A stretch of 40,482 nt of DNA from the NCBI GenBank assembly GCA_948944455.1, contig CARBES010000006.1, forward strand, positions 1 to 40,482, in the 5' to 3' direction. Below the pieces are notes generated by a model that had not been told where the DNA came from, searched no databases, and saw only the letters and a list, made by a program, of their open reading frames with translations. The stretch comes from an uncultured Candidatus Saccharibacteria bacterium. GTDB taxonomy: Bacteria > Patescibacteriota > Saccharimonadia > Saccharimonadales > Saccharimonadaceae. This document shows, one piece after another, positions 31,425-39,140 of this stretch. The translations under genes and the position numbers were made by a program. Position 1 is the stretch's first letter, and each line of letters starts with the position of its first letter.

Positions 31425-34400
31425 TTAAGAGTAGGTATTGGCTTGGCCGATGAGATTAATGATGTCGTCGTAGAGCTCAAGTTTGCGGTTGTTTTCGATG
31501 TTGTCTCGGTTGACGATTCGGTTAATACTGTCATTCGCAGAGGTAAGTGGGTCGTCTCGGAGGGCTTCGTCGAGAAGCATGCGACAATCTTCGACTAATT
31601 CTTCGAGGCACTCGACACTATCAAAGTATTTGATGAGTGGTTCGTAGAGTTCGTCGATAGTGTAATTATCATAGAAGAGTCGATCAATCTTGCTAATAAT
31701 CGTAGTGTAGCTATTGCGGTCATAGTACTCGCGGAGAGCGGCTTGCTGAGCATCGCTGCGATGTTTGCGGCTAAGCTGATCGCGGGTGCGTTGTACGCCA
31801 GGGTGACTACTACCAGAACCGCCACTACTTGGACGAGGACCACCACTGTTGCCACCTCCGCCACCACCATGTGGGCCAGGAGTAGGATTGCTATCGTCAC
31901 TACCACCACCATCATCATAGTCGTCGTCACTCATCATACTACGAATACGGGCCTGAGTTTCACGAACCTTCTTTTGGGCGATGTCAGGATCTTGACTGTC
32001 GAAGATATTGTTGTTGCTACCCATACCGAGGACTTCGCCAATCGGAGTATTCGGATCCATATTTTTGAGACCGATTTCGGAGAGAACATCAAGAAGGCTA
32101 TCGATAGACTTTAGAGTATCGTTCTTTTGGTTTTCGAGAATGTTCGGAGACATACGACGGTTGAAGGCACTGACAAGCTTCGCAGCGGCTTTCGGTAGAA
32201 TCTTCCGTTTGAGGAGCTCTTTACGATCTTGGAGTGTGATACTAGGATCATCGAAGTCAAGTTCTTTCCAGGTGCCGTCGGCTTGTAGGCGGAGACCACC
32301 AAGTTGCTGGCCATTGACGTTACGGTAGTTCATGATGTCGGCGTCTGGGAAATAGTATTCGAAAGCACTGATAGGGTTGCCATTGCTGTCGACTAGACCG
32401 ACTTTCGGGAAGTATCTCTTGAACAATTCATCATTAGTACAAGTAAGAAGCTTTGCCCAGGTATCAAGTGCGTAGCCGTCGCTGATGTTAATGGAACCAG
32501 CTTTCGAAGCCACGCTCAAACTTTGGAGGTTGGCAATGTTGTACTGTCCAATAGAGGTGACGTAACCCATGTTGGTTTGGGCAGTAATCATCGGAGTAAC
32601 TTCGGCGGCATGCTCCTTGTATTTACTAGCGAGCATAGCGGCGGTAATAGTACTGTGGTAGCGGCGGAGAATACCGGATTTAGACTTGTCGTTAGCATCA
32701 ACACCGATTTCAGTGAGATAACGACGGTTAATCGGGTCACCAATGAAGATATCGTCGGTAAGGAGCTCTTTCATATAGCCAGCATCGTCGTCGTAGACAC
32801 GCTGAATCAAGCCATCTTTATCATCGGTAATGTCGAAGTATTTCACCTTCTTGTATTGCGCACGCTCAGTGGCACTAAGGGCGTCATATTCTTCCTTGGT
32901 GATTTCTTCATTAGTATCTTTATGGACACCAATGTAGCTTTGCCATTTGTCATACTGCTTCCCTGGTAGAAGTTGATATTGATCGTTTTCGATTTGTTTA
33001 CCGTTCTTGTCGAGGGCGTAACCATTATCATTCATGCCGGCTTTATCGAAGATCATGGCGCGGAATTGTGGCTTCTTGATACCAAACTTGTTGATAATAA
33101 CACGAGCTTCGCTGCGGCGACGTTGCTCAATTTGGGCATTACCAACAATCACTTGGCCCATAATGGAGGCTTCGCCAGTATGGCCAAGACTACCAGCAGC
33201 GCCTTTTACGAGACGGTTAAACTTCGCTGGGTCGGTTTCGTGGTTGATAGTAGCTTGCATATACTGACTTAATAGCCATTCCTGATCAGCTTGCGCTTCG
33301 TTGGCGGTTAAGAATTGCTGTTTCATGGAATCGAGGTAGGCGTCAGCATGCGCATCAGAAAGGCGCTCAGCATCGGAACCTTTGAAATGATTGCCGTAGG
33401 CCGATAAGGTATTTTTATAAGCGGCCTGGGCGTTTTCGGCGCGAGTTGTGTAAATACCGGCGAGCTTAGCATTGCGCGTGTAACGATGGGCGCGCTTTCG
33501 CCAGGTGTCGTTACCTTCAGAGTCGGGACCAGTACTAGAGGAAATACGCTTCAATGCAGCCTCAGTAGCGCGACTTTGACGGATCTCGAGAGAGTTTTTT
33601 GTGTCAATATCGCGTTCAGTGCGGCGCTGGTCGAGGAACTGGCGGAGATGAGCGCCGGGCATATTAGAATTAGCAAAGTAACGTTGTCGGCTTTGTTCGA
33701 GATGACTGGTGGACCAGCCGGCAAGACCACGCTGGGCCGGGGCGGCAAGTTTGTGGAGCCCGGCGTTGAGAGTGCCAAGAATGGTGCCAGACATCTTCAT
33801 GAGCGACCAAGAGAAGAAAAGTGGTAAGACCTGGACGCCAACACCAAGGATAATACCGAAGCCACTAGATGCACTAGTGATAAGTGCCCAGCCAGCAAGC
33901 TGCGATGCACCAAAGAGCAGGCTAAACATAGGGTAGAAGATAAGCATACGGAAGAGGAGATCTTTCCATTTTGCGAACCATTTTTCAGTATTTGGTAGGA
34001 GATAGGCGACAAAAGCGAGTGGAGAGATCATGATAAGTAGAGCGACGAGGGCTTGGCGAGCGGCAATGGTGATAAGCCCAGTAACAACTGCGATAAGGGC
34101 ACTAACTAAAATTGGAACAAGCATCCAGAAAAGTCCACCGATGCCGCCGGCAGCAGCGGCGATGGCGACGCCAGCAATAGTCCCACCGCCAATAAGGACA
34201 CTAAGAAGCTCGGCGAGGGAGACATTGGCTGCTTCGGAGGCACTACCAGCGGCGATAACGGAATTTTGAATGGACTCAAAGAAACCACGGAGACCGGCGC
34301 CGATAATATTGCTAATATCAACCGCAAGCGAACAGATAATGAAACTGAGGTTAACGAGGATAATAGCGATAATGAGACGTGGAAGAACGCGCTTAATGCC

Positions 34401-34931
34401 GTAATTGTTGATGCCTAGGCCGGTGAGCTGAGAGTAAATCACGATGAGAAGGAAGATGATGAAGATAATGTTGGTAATATTACGGGCATATTGCCAAACA
34501 AGGTAAATTGGTGAAGAATCATCCATCGTAAGCGGGTTAACGACAAGAAGATCATTAATAACGTTATAAATAGCGTCAACGGCCGTAGCAATAACACCGG
34601 TAGTTGGGCAAACAATCCAAGCAAGGGCGCCAACCTGATCTTGACAGGTATTAACTTCCTCAATGTCTTCGTCTGGGTTCTCTTCGCTATTGGAATCGGA
34701 TGGAGTAGTTTCAGTGTCGGGTCCGGTCTCGTCGCTCGGGCTAGTTTCGTCGGTGGATGGGGCTTCTTCCCCGTCGGCAGCAGGATAATCTTCGGAAGGG
34801 GTGACGATGTTTTCGTCGTCTTCGTCAGCATAGACGACTGGCCGGAGGGCGGCTGGGGCAAATGAGGCGCCAAAAACAATGCCAGCGGCTAGCAGCATAA
34901 GGGCTAGGAATTTAGCAATATATTTTCTCAT
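31425..34931 (-). CDS. VirB6/TrbL-like T4SS channel protein with large cytoplasmic C-terminus
   Basis: This roughly 1168-aa protein has a signal-like N-terminus (KFLALMLLAAGIVFGASFAPAALR), an acidic Ser/Thr/Pro/Glu linker (about 35-100), and six or more membrane segments between about 140 and 390 (for example NIIFIIFLLIVIYSQLTGLG and QALVALLIMISPLAFVAYLLP). This arrangement fits the VirB6/TrbL pore protein. The remaining 780 residues are soluble and largely helical, ending with a Gly-rich hinge (HGGGGGGNSGG) and a final helical region. Such a tail is far longer than in Proteobacterial VirB6 and could be an adaptor or an exported part. I chose ATG 34931 because AGGAAG lies 5 nt upstream; a GTG two codons earlier is possible. 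Confidence 0.85.
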   Translation of the reverse strand: MRKYIAKFLALMLLAAGIVFGASFAPAALRPVVYADEDDENIVTPSEDYPAADGEEAPSTDETSPSDETGPDTETTPSDSNSEENPDEDIEEVNTCQDQVGALAWIVCPTTGVIATAVDAIYNVINDLLVVNPLTMDDSSPIYLVWQYARNITNIIFIIFLLIVIYSQLTGLGINNYGIKRVLPRLIIAIILVNLSFIICSLAVDISNIIGAGLRGFFESIQNSVIAAGSASEAANVSLAELLSVLIGGGTIAGVAIAAAAGGIGGLFWMLVPILVSALIAVVTGLITIAARQALVALLIMISPLAFVAYLLPNTEKWFAKWKDLLFRMLIFYPMFSLLFGASQLAGWALITSASSGFGIILGVGVQVLPLFFSWSLMKMSGTILGTLNAGLHKLAAPAQRGLAGWSTSHLEQSRQRYFANSNMPGAHLRQFLDQRRTERDIDTKNSLEIRQSRATEAALKRISSSTGPDSEGNDTWRKRAHRYTRNAKLAGIYTTRAENAQAAYKNTLSAYGNHFKGSDAERLSDAHADAYLDSMKQQFLTANEAQADQEWLLSQYMQATINHETDPAKFNRLVKGAAGSLGHTGEASIMGQVIVGNAQIEQRRRSEARVIINKFGIKKPQFRAMIFDKAGMNDNGYALDKNGKQIENDQYQLLPGKQYDKWQSYIGVHKDTNEEITKEEYDALSATERAQYKKVKYFDITDDKDGLIQRVYDDDAGYMKELLTDDIFIGDPINRRYLTEIGVDANDKSKSGILRRYHSTITAAMLASKYKEHAAEVTPMITAQTNMGYVTSIGQYNIANLQSLSVASKAGSINISDGYALDTWAKLLTCTNDELFKRYFPKVGLVDSNGNPISAFEYYFPDADIMNYRNVNGQQLGGLRLQADGTWKELDFDDPSITLQDRKELLKRKILPKAAAKLVSAFNRRMSPNILENQKNDTLKSIDSLLDVLSEIGLKNMDPNTPIGEVLGMGSNNNIFDSQDPDIAQKKVRETQARIRSMMSDDDYDDGGGSDDSNPTPGPHGGGGGGNSGGPRPSSGGSGSSHPGVQRTRDQLSRKHRSDAQQAALREYYDRNSYTTIISKIDRLFYDNYTIDELYEPLIKYFDSVECLEELVEDCRMLLDEALRDDPLTSANDSINRIVNRDNIENNRKLELYDDIINLIGQANTYS

Positions 34932-34971
34932 AAACACTTCCTAAACGACCCTGAAAAGGGTTGTACTGTCT

Positions 34972-34980
34972 ATTATAGCA
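34972..34980 (-). promoter_or_regulatory. Extended -10 promoter of the virB6-like gene
   Basis: TGCTATAAT on the minus strand ends 40 nt before the ATG. The leader contains a small ACCCT-GAAA-AGGGT hairpin and then AGGAAG. The 28-bp palindrome at 34998-35025 covers the -35 position. Confidence 0.55.
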
Positions 34981-34997
34981 CACATAAGCTTTTTAGT

Positions 34998-35025
34998 CAA
35001 GAGTTTTTCTCGAGAAAAACTCTTG
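34998..35025. repeat. 28-bp perfect palindrome upstream of the virB6 promoter
   Basis: The half-site CAAGAGTTTTTCTC is followed immediately by its exact reverse complement, with no spacer (centre between 35011 and 35012, CTCGAG). It starts 17 bp beyond the -10, over the -35 zone of the leftward virB6 promoter, in the divergent gap before the pilin genes. A dimeric regulator's operator is one reading; a transcription-stopping hairpin is another. Confidence 0.85.
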
Positions 35026-35089
35026 GCATAGTCACAGCGTCCAAATAGAGAAGATTCTCTCTGTTTGTCCTACGGCCGTTTCTATGCTT

Positions 35090-35118
35090 CAATACCATTT
35101 TTGGGGAAAATGGTATTG
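35090..35118. repeat. 12-bp-arm hairpin upstream of the pilin operon
   Basis: CAATACCATTTT (35090-35101) and its exact reverse complement (35107-35118) flank a TGGGG loop. It lies 60 nt before the first pilin start, upstream of a GATAAT-like -10. Could be an operator or a cruciform; not followed by a T-run. Confidence 0.75.
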
Positions 35119-35177
35119 CTGTGGAGGCCGAGATTCACTTTGTTGTTGAATTGAGAAAAGAATGATAATATAGAGGT

Positions 35178-35882
35178 ATGAAAGAGAAGATTTTGGTGAC
35201 TTTGGGGGTAATAATGATAGGAGCGGCAGGTTTAGTAGCGGCACCGACTCCGGTGATGGCGGCGGGCGGTAACTGTGGCGCGGGCAATTTTTTAGGGATG
35301 AAGCCATGGTTTGATGGCTTGTGTGAGAGTAATGATAAAAATAGCAATATTGTAACACCGTCAGAACAAGGTAGTGGGATCACGATTTCGACGTTTGTTT
35401 GGACAATTGTTCTAAACGTTCTGTTTGACTTAATGGTAGCAATTGGATACCTTGCAGTGGGGTTTGTGATTTACGGTGGCTATCTATATATAATGTCGCA
35501 AGGTGACCCAAATAAAGCACAAAAAGGTAAACGAACTTTGATGACGGCGATAACTGGGGTAATTATTGCAATGGGAGCATCGGTGATCGTGAATACTGCG
35601 GTGACAATTTTGGGGATTAATATAGCAGATGGCGCGACGCAGCAGGGGTTTGACGCAGCGCGGGTGCAGAGTATTTTCTCCTGGGCCTACTCGATGGCGG
35701 GGCTCGTGGCAGTGATATTTATTATTAAGAGTGGTATTGATTATATGCTATCGCAGGGAGATCCGGGCAAAACCCAGAAGGCGACGAGAGGAATTATTTA
35801 TTCGATTGTAGGCCTGGTGATTGTAATTTTGGCGGCGATTATTACGAGCACGGTGATTAGTTCGGTGGGAGGAGCGTTGTAA
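35178..35882 (+). CDS. Tandem (double) VirB2-like pilin protein
   Basis: This 234-aa protein has a signal peptide cut near residue 29 (PTPVMAAGG) and two successive copies of a VirB2/TrbC-type module. The first holds VGFVIYGGYLYIMSQGDPNKAQKGKRTLMTAITGVIIAMG and the second VIFIIKSGIDYMLSQGDPGKTQKATRGIIYSIVGLVIVILA. Both have a hydrophobic helix, a short GG/SG-x-x-Y-x-x-SQGDPxKxQK loop and another helix. Normal VirB2 pilins have one module (100-140 aa), so this is a fusion by tandem duplication with strong divergence. AGAGGT precedes the ATG closely, with GATAAT about 10 nt upstream. The stop overlaps the ATG of the next pilin gene by one base. Confidence 0.85.
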   Translation: MKEKILVTLGVIMIGAAGLVAAPTPVMAAGGNCGAGNFLGMKPWFDGLCESNDKNSNIVTPSEQGSGITISTFVWTIVLNVLFDLMVAIGYLAVGFVIYGGYLYIMSQGDPNKAQKGKRTLMTAITGVIIAMGASVIVNTAVTILGINIADGATQQGFDAARVQSIFSWAYSMAGLVAVIFIIKSGIDYMLSQGDPGKTQKATRGIIYSIVGLVIVILAAIITSTVISSVGGAL

Positions 35883-36268
35883 TGAAAAGAATAGGATTAA
35901 TGTTAGCTGCGGGGGCAATGGTGCTATGCGGGGTATTGTTCCCTGCGCCGGTGATGGCGGATGGGTTGGCGGATAGTGATCTATGTAATGATATCACAGA
36001 CCCTGGTTTGTTGGAGGCGGCTGGGTGCAATACGACAAAGAAGGCTGACGTAGTCATTAATGCAGTACTAAGCGTAGTTTTATCATTCGTTGGAATAATC
36101 GCAGTTTGCGTGATGATTTACGGTGGCTTTTTGTATATGACGAGTAATGGCGATTCCGGTAAGGCGCAGAAGGCAAAGAATGTGATTTTGTATGGACTGG
36201 TGGGTATGGTAGTAGCATTGCTGGCTTATGCGATTATTGTTTTTGTGAGCAAGGGTATTGGCGGCTAG
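35882..36268 (+). CDS. VirB2-like pilin
   Basis: This 128-aa protein has a signal peptide (cleavage near APVMADG), then two membrane helices separated by the short VirB2-type loop YGGFLYMTSNGDSGKAQKAKN. Two Cys (DLCNDITD, AAGCNTTK) lie in the mature N-terminus. VirB2-family proteins form the conjugative pilus fibre. The start overlaps the preceding stop (TAATG), so it is translated with the double pilin. Of the four genes it is nearest to the first by position, while the next two are close to each other. Confidence 0.88.
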   Translation: MKRIGLMLAAGAMVLCGVLFPAPVMADGLADSDLCNDITDPGLLEAAGCNTTKKADVVINAVLSVVLSFVGIIAVCVMIYGGFLYMTSNGDSGKAQKAKNVILYGLVGMVVALLAYAIIVFVSKGIGG

Positions 36269-36339
36269 AAAGTCTAGACATTTTAGGCTTCGTGTTATAT
36301 TATAGAAACAATATAGAGTAGTAATTGAAAGGGAAAATT

Positions 36340-36738
36340 ATGAAAAAACTAATTTTAAGTGTTGTCGCGGCTGCTTTGACGGTTTTGGGGTTAGGTAGTG
36401 TAGCGTCTATTTCACCAGCGTATGCGGCTCCGCAGTGTTTCGACAAGGATGGTAATTTAACAAGTGATTTGACGCAATGTGCCGGTGGTGAAGGTCAAGC
36501 TGATAATCTGATGGGGACGTTGACTACGGTTATTAACGTAGTCTTGGCGGTAGTTGGGTTTATTGCGGTTATTATGATTATCATCGGTGGTATTAGTTTC
36601 ATTACATCGCAGGGTGATAGCTCAAAAGTTACGAAAGCTCGCAACACGATCCTTTATGGTGTGGTCGGTTTGGTCGTTGCTTTGTTGGCATTTGCGATTG
36701 TGAACTTCGTGCTCACGAATGTTTTCGGGAATAACTAA
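36340..36738 (+). CDS. VirB2-like pilin (paralogue A)
   Basis: This 132-aa protein has a signal peptide (cleavage near SPAYAAPQC), two cysteines in the mature N-terminus and the two-helix VirB2 module with IIGGISFITSQGDSSKVTK and the downstream helix. I chose ATG 36340, preceded by AAAGGG at 6 nt; an in-frame TTG upstream is unlikely. From about residue 83 its sequence is almost identical to the next pilin: 35 residues in a row match. It may be transcribed from a TATATTAT-like element about 40 nt upstream, or by readthrough from the first two pilins. Confidence 0.88.
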   Translation: MKKLILSVVAAALTVLGLGSVASISPAYAAPQCFDKDGNLTSDLTQCAGGEGQADNLMGTLTTVINVVLAVVGFIAVIMIIIGGISFITSQGDSSKVTKARNTILYGVVGLVVALLAFAIVNFVLTNVFGNN

Positions 36739-36760
36739 TATTGCTGGTCGGAGGTTTGTG

Positions 36761-37189
36761 ATGATAAGATTGAAAAGTCTGATCGTTGCTGGGTTGATAG
36801 CTTTATGTAGTTTAGGTGGGGTAATGGTGACCAGTGACATAGCCGAAGCTGCAGTGACTTGCCCAGATGGTTCATACAGAAAAGAACATAACATCCCTGC
36901 AAATTCGCTGGCTGAGTGTAATTTGCCAGCAGAGCAGTCTGATGACGGTCTGATGAATCGAGTATCTAACATTATTAGTGTAGTTCTTGGCGTGCTAGGA
37001 CTCGTGGCTGTGGTAGTTATTATCATTGGCGGCATTAGCTTCATCACATCGCAGGGTGATAGCTCGAAGGTTACGAAAGCGCGCAATACGATTTTGTATG
37101 GCGTAGTTGGTCTCGTGGTTGCCTTGCTGGCATATGCGATTGTGAACTTCGTGCTCAAGGGAGTTTTTGGTGGGACTTCCACTTCTTAA
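36761..37189 (+). CDS. VirB2-like pilin (paralogue B)
   Basis: This 142-aa protein has a signal peptide (cleavage near DIAEAAVTC), cysteines spaced differently from paralogue A, and the same C-terminal module (IIGGISFITSQGDSSKVTK). GGAGG lies before the ATG 36761, which excludes the longer reading overlapping paralogue A. The N-terminal half differs from paralogue A, while the C-terminal half is nearly the same in protein and mostly synonymous in DNA, so the core is under strong selection. A strong terminator follows at 37211. Confidence 0.9.
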   Translation: MIRLKSLIVAGLIALCSLGGVMVTSDIAEAAVTCPDGSYRKEHNIPANSLAECNLPAEQSDDGLMNRVSNIISVVLGVLGLVAVVVIIIGGISFITSQGDSSKVTKARNTILYGVVGLVVALLAYAIVNFVLKGVFGGTSTS

Positions 37190-37210
37190 CTAAAAATAGC
37201 AATTACTACT

Positions 37211-37236
37211 AAAAGCGCTTGGGGGAGCGCTTTTTT
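37211..37236 (+). terminator. Rho-independent terminator of the pilin operon
   Basis: AAAAGCGCT, a TGGGGG loop and AGCGCTTTTTT form a stable stem followed by six Ts, 22 nt after the last pilin stop. It marks the end of the four-gene pilin transcript. Confidence 0.9.
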
Positions 37237-37380
37237 GACGATAAGAAAAAGCTAATAAAACATCCTCGGGTTAGTTAATGCTAGACTTTCTTCAACCTAG
37301 GTGAGTATTCTTATGTTCTTTCTAAGAAGCTTTACTATCATGCTTTTCCTACATAGTACCAGTATATTGTTCGCCAAAAC

Positions 37381-37426
37381 TTCATCCTCCCTTTGATTAC
37401 TCTATATGGCTAGACAACGGAGGGAA
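37381..37426. repeat. Imperfect inverted repeat around FISUMP fragments, left arm
   Basis: 46 nt that match the reverse complement of 37863-37906 except for two substitutions and one 2-bp indel. It covers the last codons of the leftward FISUMP fragment (SLRCLAI) and the bases after them, including a GGGAGGATGAAG that would be a ribosome-binding site and start of a following gene. No such gene is intact on either side. Confidence 0.9.
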
Positions 37427-37629
37427 TAGCCCCAGAAATTATGGCTATTTTTGTTTGGCGTGACAAGGCCACTAGCATAGAATCGCGCTGAGTATACCGC
37501 TGATTGTGAATACAGATAGGTATTATTCGATCGACTTAGGAATGGAACTTCTTCTAGGAGCTTACCTACATACCCGCTGCGAACGAAGATGTTTCTACTC
37601 AGAATGAAATGCTGGTAGGTTGCCGGCAT
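37402..37629 (-). pseudogene. C-terminal fragment of a FISUMP-domain protein (leftward)
   Basis: The 75 residues end in FWGYSLRCLAI and carry NIFVRSGYVGK and TYLYSQSAVYSARFYASGLVTPNKN, the C-terminal pattern of FISUMP (Fibrobacter succinogenes major paralogous) domains, abundant surface-type modules in this phylum. A full domain needs well over 100 more residues upstream; none is present, since stops close the frame before the ATG at 37629. Compared with the opposite copy, a 2-bp insertion (GCCATATAG for GCCATAGAG) changes the end from LAIE to LAI-stop. A short product is possible but unlikely to be functional. Confidence 0.6.
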
Positions 37630-37663
37630 TTATAACTTATGCAACATAGTTGAATTATTTGAA

Positions 37664-37686
37664 AATGCTAGCACTGTGCTAGCATT
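37664..37686. repeat. 10-bp-arm hairpin between the two FISUMP fragments
   Basis: AATGCTAGCA (37664-37673), loop CTG, TGCTAGCATT (37677-37686). It lies close to the midpoint of the larger inverted repeat and directly between the diverging fragments, where a recombination or attachment site would be expected. No known site sequence is recognised. Confidence 0.7.
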
Positions 37687-37890
37687 AGCTGTTTCTTCGT
37701 CCGCAGCGGGGCTGTCGACCGGGTTGGCTATATAAACCACGTTGCTATGGCGTACCACGAATGGTCGTCCAGTGCTAATCCTGATCAGTTACAAGCTGGC
37801 TACATGTCTATTTCTGGTACGATTGTCGCCCTCCCGAACAATGGCAATCTTTATCATGGTCGTTCCCTCCGTTGTCTAGCCATAGAGTAA
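37672..37890 (+). pseudogene. C-terminal fragment of a FISUMP-domain protein (rightward)
   Basis: Translated on the plus strand from the stop at 37669, this frame gives ...CFFVRSGAVDRVGYINHV, YHEWSSSANPDQ, and ends GNLYHGRSLRCLAIE before TAA. It matches the FISUMP C-terminal pattern (FVRSG ... WSSSA ... SLRC). There is no start codon before an internal ATG at 37747, and no upstream half of the domain. Its start (TCTTCGTCCGCAGCGGG) and end (the inverted-repeat arm) are nearly identical in DNA to the leftward fragment, while the 152 bp between are unrelated to the 146 bp there. Confidence 0.6.
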
Positions 37891-37906
37891 TATAAGGGAG
37901 GATGAA
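37863..37906. repeat. Imperfect inverted repeat around FISUMP fragments, right arm
   Basis: 44 nt, partner of 37381-37426. Covers codons for SLRCLAIE, the stop, and a GGGAGG ribosome-binding site with ATGAAGAAG. The frame after it closes within 13 codons. Between the arms lie 436 bp. Confidence 0.9.
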
Positions 37907-38029
37907 GAAGGTTAAGAGAAATCGATTTTGCTTAAACTAAGCAGGACAGTATATCGGATAAGCAGAGCAGTATGGTACAAAATGCGATTTTTGACATGGA
38001 TGTGCTTGTTATTTTGGAAAGATTTGATC

Positions 38030-38035
38030 TATAAT
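38030..38035 (+). promoter_or_regulatory. Candidate promoter of the orphan ORF
   Basis: TATAAT at 38030-38035 is preceded at about 18 nt by TTGTTA and lies 16 nt before ATG 38052. The region between the FISUMP fragments and this point (37910-38030) shows nothing else I can name. Confidence 0.35.
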
Positions 38036-38051
38036 TCCCTTATTATTAAAA

Positions 38052-38327
38052 ATGGGAGAATTATGTTTAGAGAAAAGAATGGCAACATTAATAATAAGGA
38101 GGGAAATAAAGAAGTTTAGCCAGTATGGGTTTCTAGGGATTCCGTTAATATCTCAGCCTCATGAGGGGAGTTGGTATGTACATTTCAGATTTCATGGGAA
38201 AGAACAAGTAGCCGTCTTAGTGCAGCAGCGGACGTTTAGCTGTTCGAGGCTATATTCTAAGAGAGGGAGGATAGATGAGACGGATATGAAAATTAAGGAA
38301 GGATTCCATAAAATGTTTTGTGAATAA
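38052..38327 (+). CDS. Orphan hypothetical protein
   Basis: I do not recognise this 91-aa product. It starts MGELCLEKRMATLIIRREIK, has no membrane segment or signal peptide, is basic, and contains a central GSWYVHFRFHGKEQVAVLV that reads like beta strands. An alternative start is the ATG at 38079 (MATLIIRREIK), where no better ribosome-binding site is seen. A TATAAT upstream is the main support for expression; the surroundings are gene fragments and empty sequence, so it could also be a remnant. No overlapping frame on either strand looks better. Confidence 0.35.
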   Translation: MGELCLEKRMATLIIRREIKKFSQYGFLGIPLISQPHEGSWYVHFRFHGKEQVAVLVQQRTFSCSRLYSKRGRIDETDMKIKEGFHKMFCE

Positions 38328-38442
38328 AAATATTCCCCTGGCCGAATAGCAAGGGGGATACGAGAAATTCTCGAATATGCTCCTATTGCACTAAAACGAC
38401 ACAAAATAGTCAAGAGTGGGGCGGAGGCTACGGAGAAATACC

Positions 38443-38464
38443 AAAAATCGCTCCGAAGAGCGAT
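38443..38464 (-). terminator. Rho-independent terminator of hsp20
   Basis: On the minus strand ATCGCTC-TTCG-GAGCGAT is followed by TTTT: a 7-bp stem with a stable TTCG tetraloop, 90 nt after the hsp20 stop. Between 38328 and 38442 I see no other gene or clear structure. Confidence 0.85.
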
Positions 38465-38554
38465 GCTGGCGAGGCCAAGACCTTGCGGAAATGATAGAGA
38501 GAATAAGAAGTAGCAGGATCTTGTTTTGGTGTGTGAGTAAAAGTGAGTTCTCGA

Positions 38555-39055
38555 TTATTGAACCATGATTTGCTTTGGTGCGTCGAGGTTTTCCTTTTCA
38601 AAGGTAATGGTGAGGACGCCATCTTTGAGCTCGGCTTTCACGGTGCCTTCATCTTCCTTCACTTGGACTGGAAGAGCGATGGTACGAGAGAACTCGCCCC
38701 AGTAACATTCCTGGATGTGCCAGGCAGTTGCGTTTTCGTCTTCGCCGCCACTTAATATTCCGGAAATTGTCAGAATATTGTCAGAGATAGTGACGTTGAG
38801 GTCGGACTTGGAAATGCCGGCCGTGCGCGCTTTGACAACAAGTTTATCGGCGGTTTCATAGACATCTACAGCGAGTTGTCCTGGAAAATCGTCAGTATCT
38901 TCCCACCCATCATTTGCCCCCGGATCTGATGGTTCTTCGACGTTCATAGCTGCTCGCGGGCTTCGTTCGGCGACAGGAGCTGGATCCGTGTCATCGAGGA
39001 AAGCCGCTGCTAGTTCATCTTCCATCAGCATATCGGCATCATTATTACGAGCCAT
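38555..39055 (-). CDS. Hsp20-family small heat-shock protein
   Basis: Hsp20 proteins are ATP-independent chaperones that hold unfolding proteins in large oligomers. This 166-aa protein has an acidic disordered N-terminus (1-55) and an alpha-crystallin domain (about 58-150): LAVDVYETADKLVVKARTAGISKSDLNVTISDNILTISG, then the GEFSRTIALPVQV strand and KAELKDGVLTITFEKEN. The usual IxI/V anchor is matched only loosely at the end (IMV). GGAGG lies 12 nt before the ATG. It is transcribed divergently from comF and has its own TTCG terminator. Confidence 0.93.
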   Translation of the reverse strand: MARNNDADMLMEDELAAAFLDDTDPAPVAERSPRAAMNVEEPSDPGANDGWEDTDDFPGQLAVDVYETADKLVVKARTAGISKSDLNVTISDNILTISGILSGGEDENATAWHIQECYWGEFSRTIALPVQVKEDEGTVKAELKDGVLTITFEKENLDAPKQIMVQ

Positions 39056-39093
39056 TGCTTGAATTACCTCCGTTATATACTGTTATGCTTTAT

Positions 39094-39099
39094 TATAAT
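39094..39099 (+). promoter_or_regulatory. -10 element of comF
   Basis: TATAAT at 39094-39099, 41 nt before the GTG start, with AGGAG at 39129-39133 in between. It lies in the 85-nt divergent gap with hsp20. Confidence 0.45.
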
Positions 39100-39140
39100 G
39101 ATGATTCACGCTAAAATCAATACTAAATAGGAGTTTCGTT

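Noticed and set aside
37381..37906. Diversity-generating retroelement template/variable repeat pair
   Set aside because: The two fragments differ in length and at all kinds of bases, not mainly at adenines, and there is no reverse transcriptase in the window.
38428..38622. Minus-strand 64-codon frame after hsp20
   Set aside because: Overlaps the hsp20 end and its terminator hairpin, with no family features.
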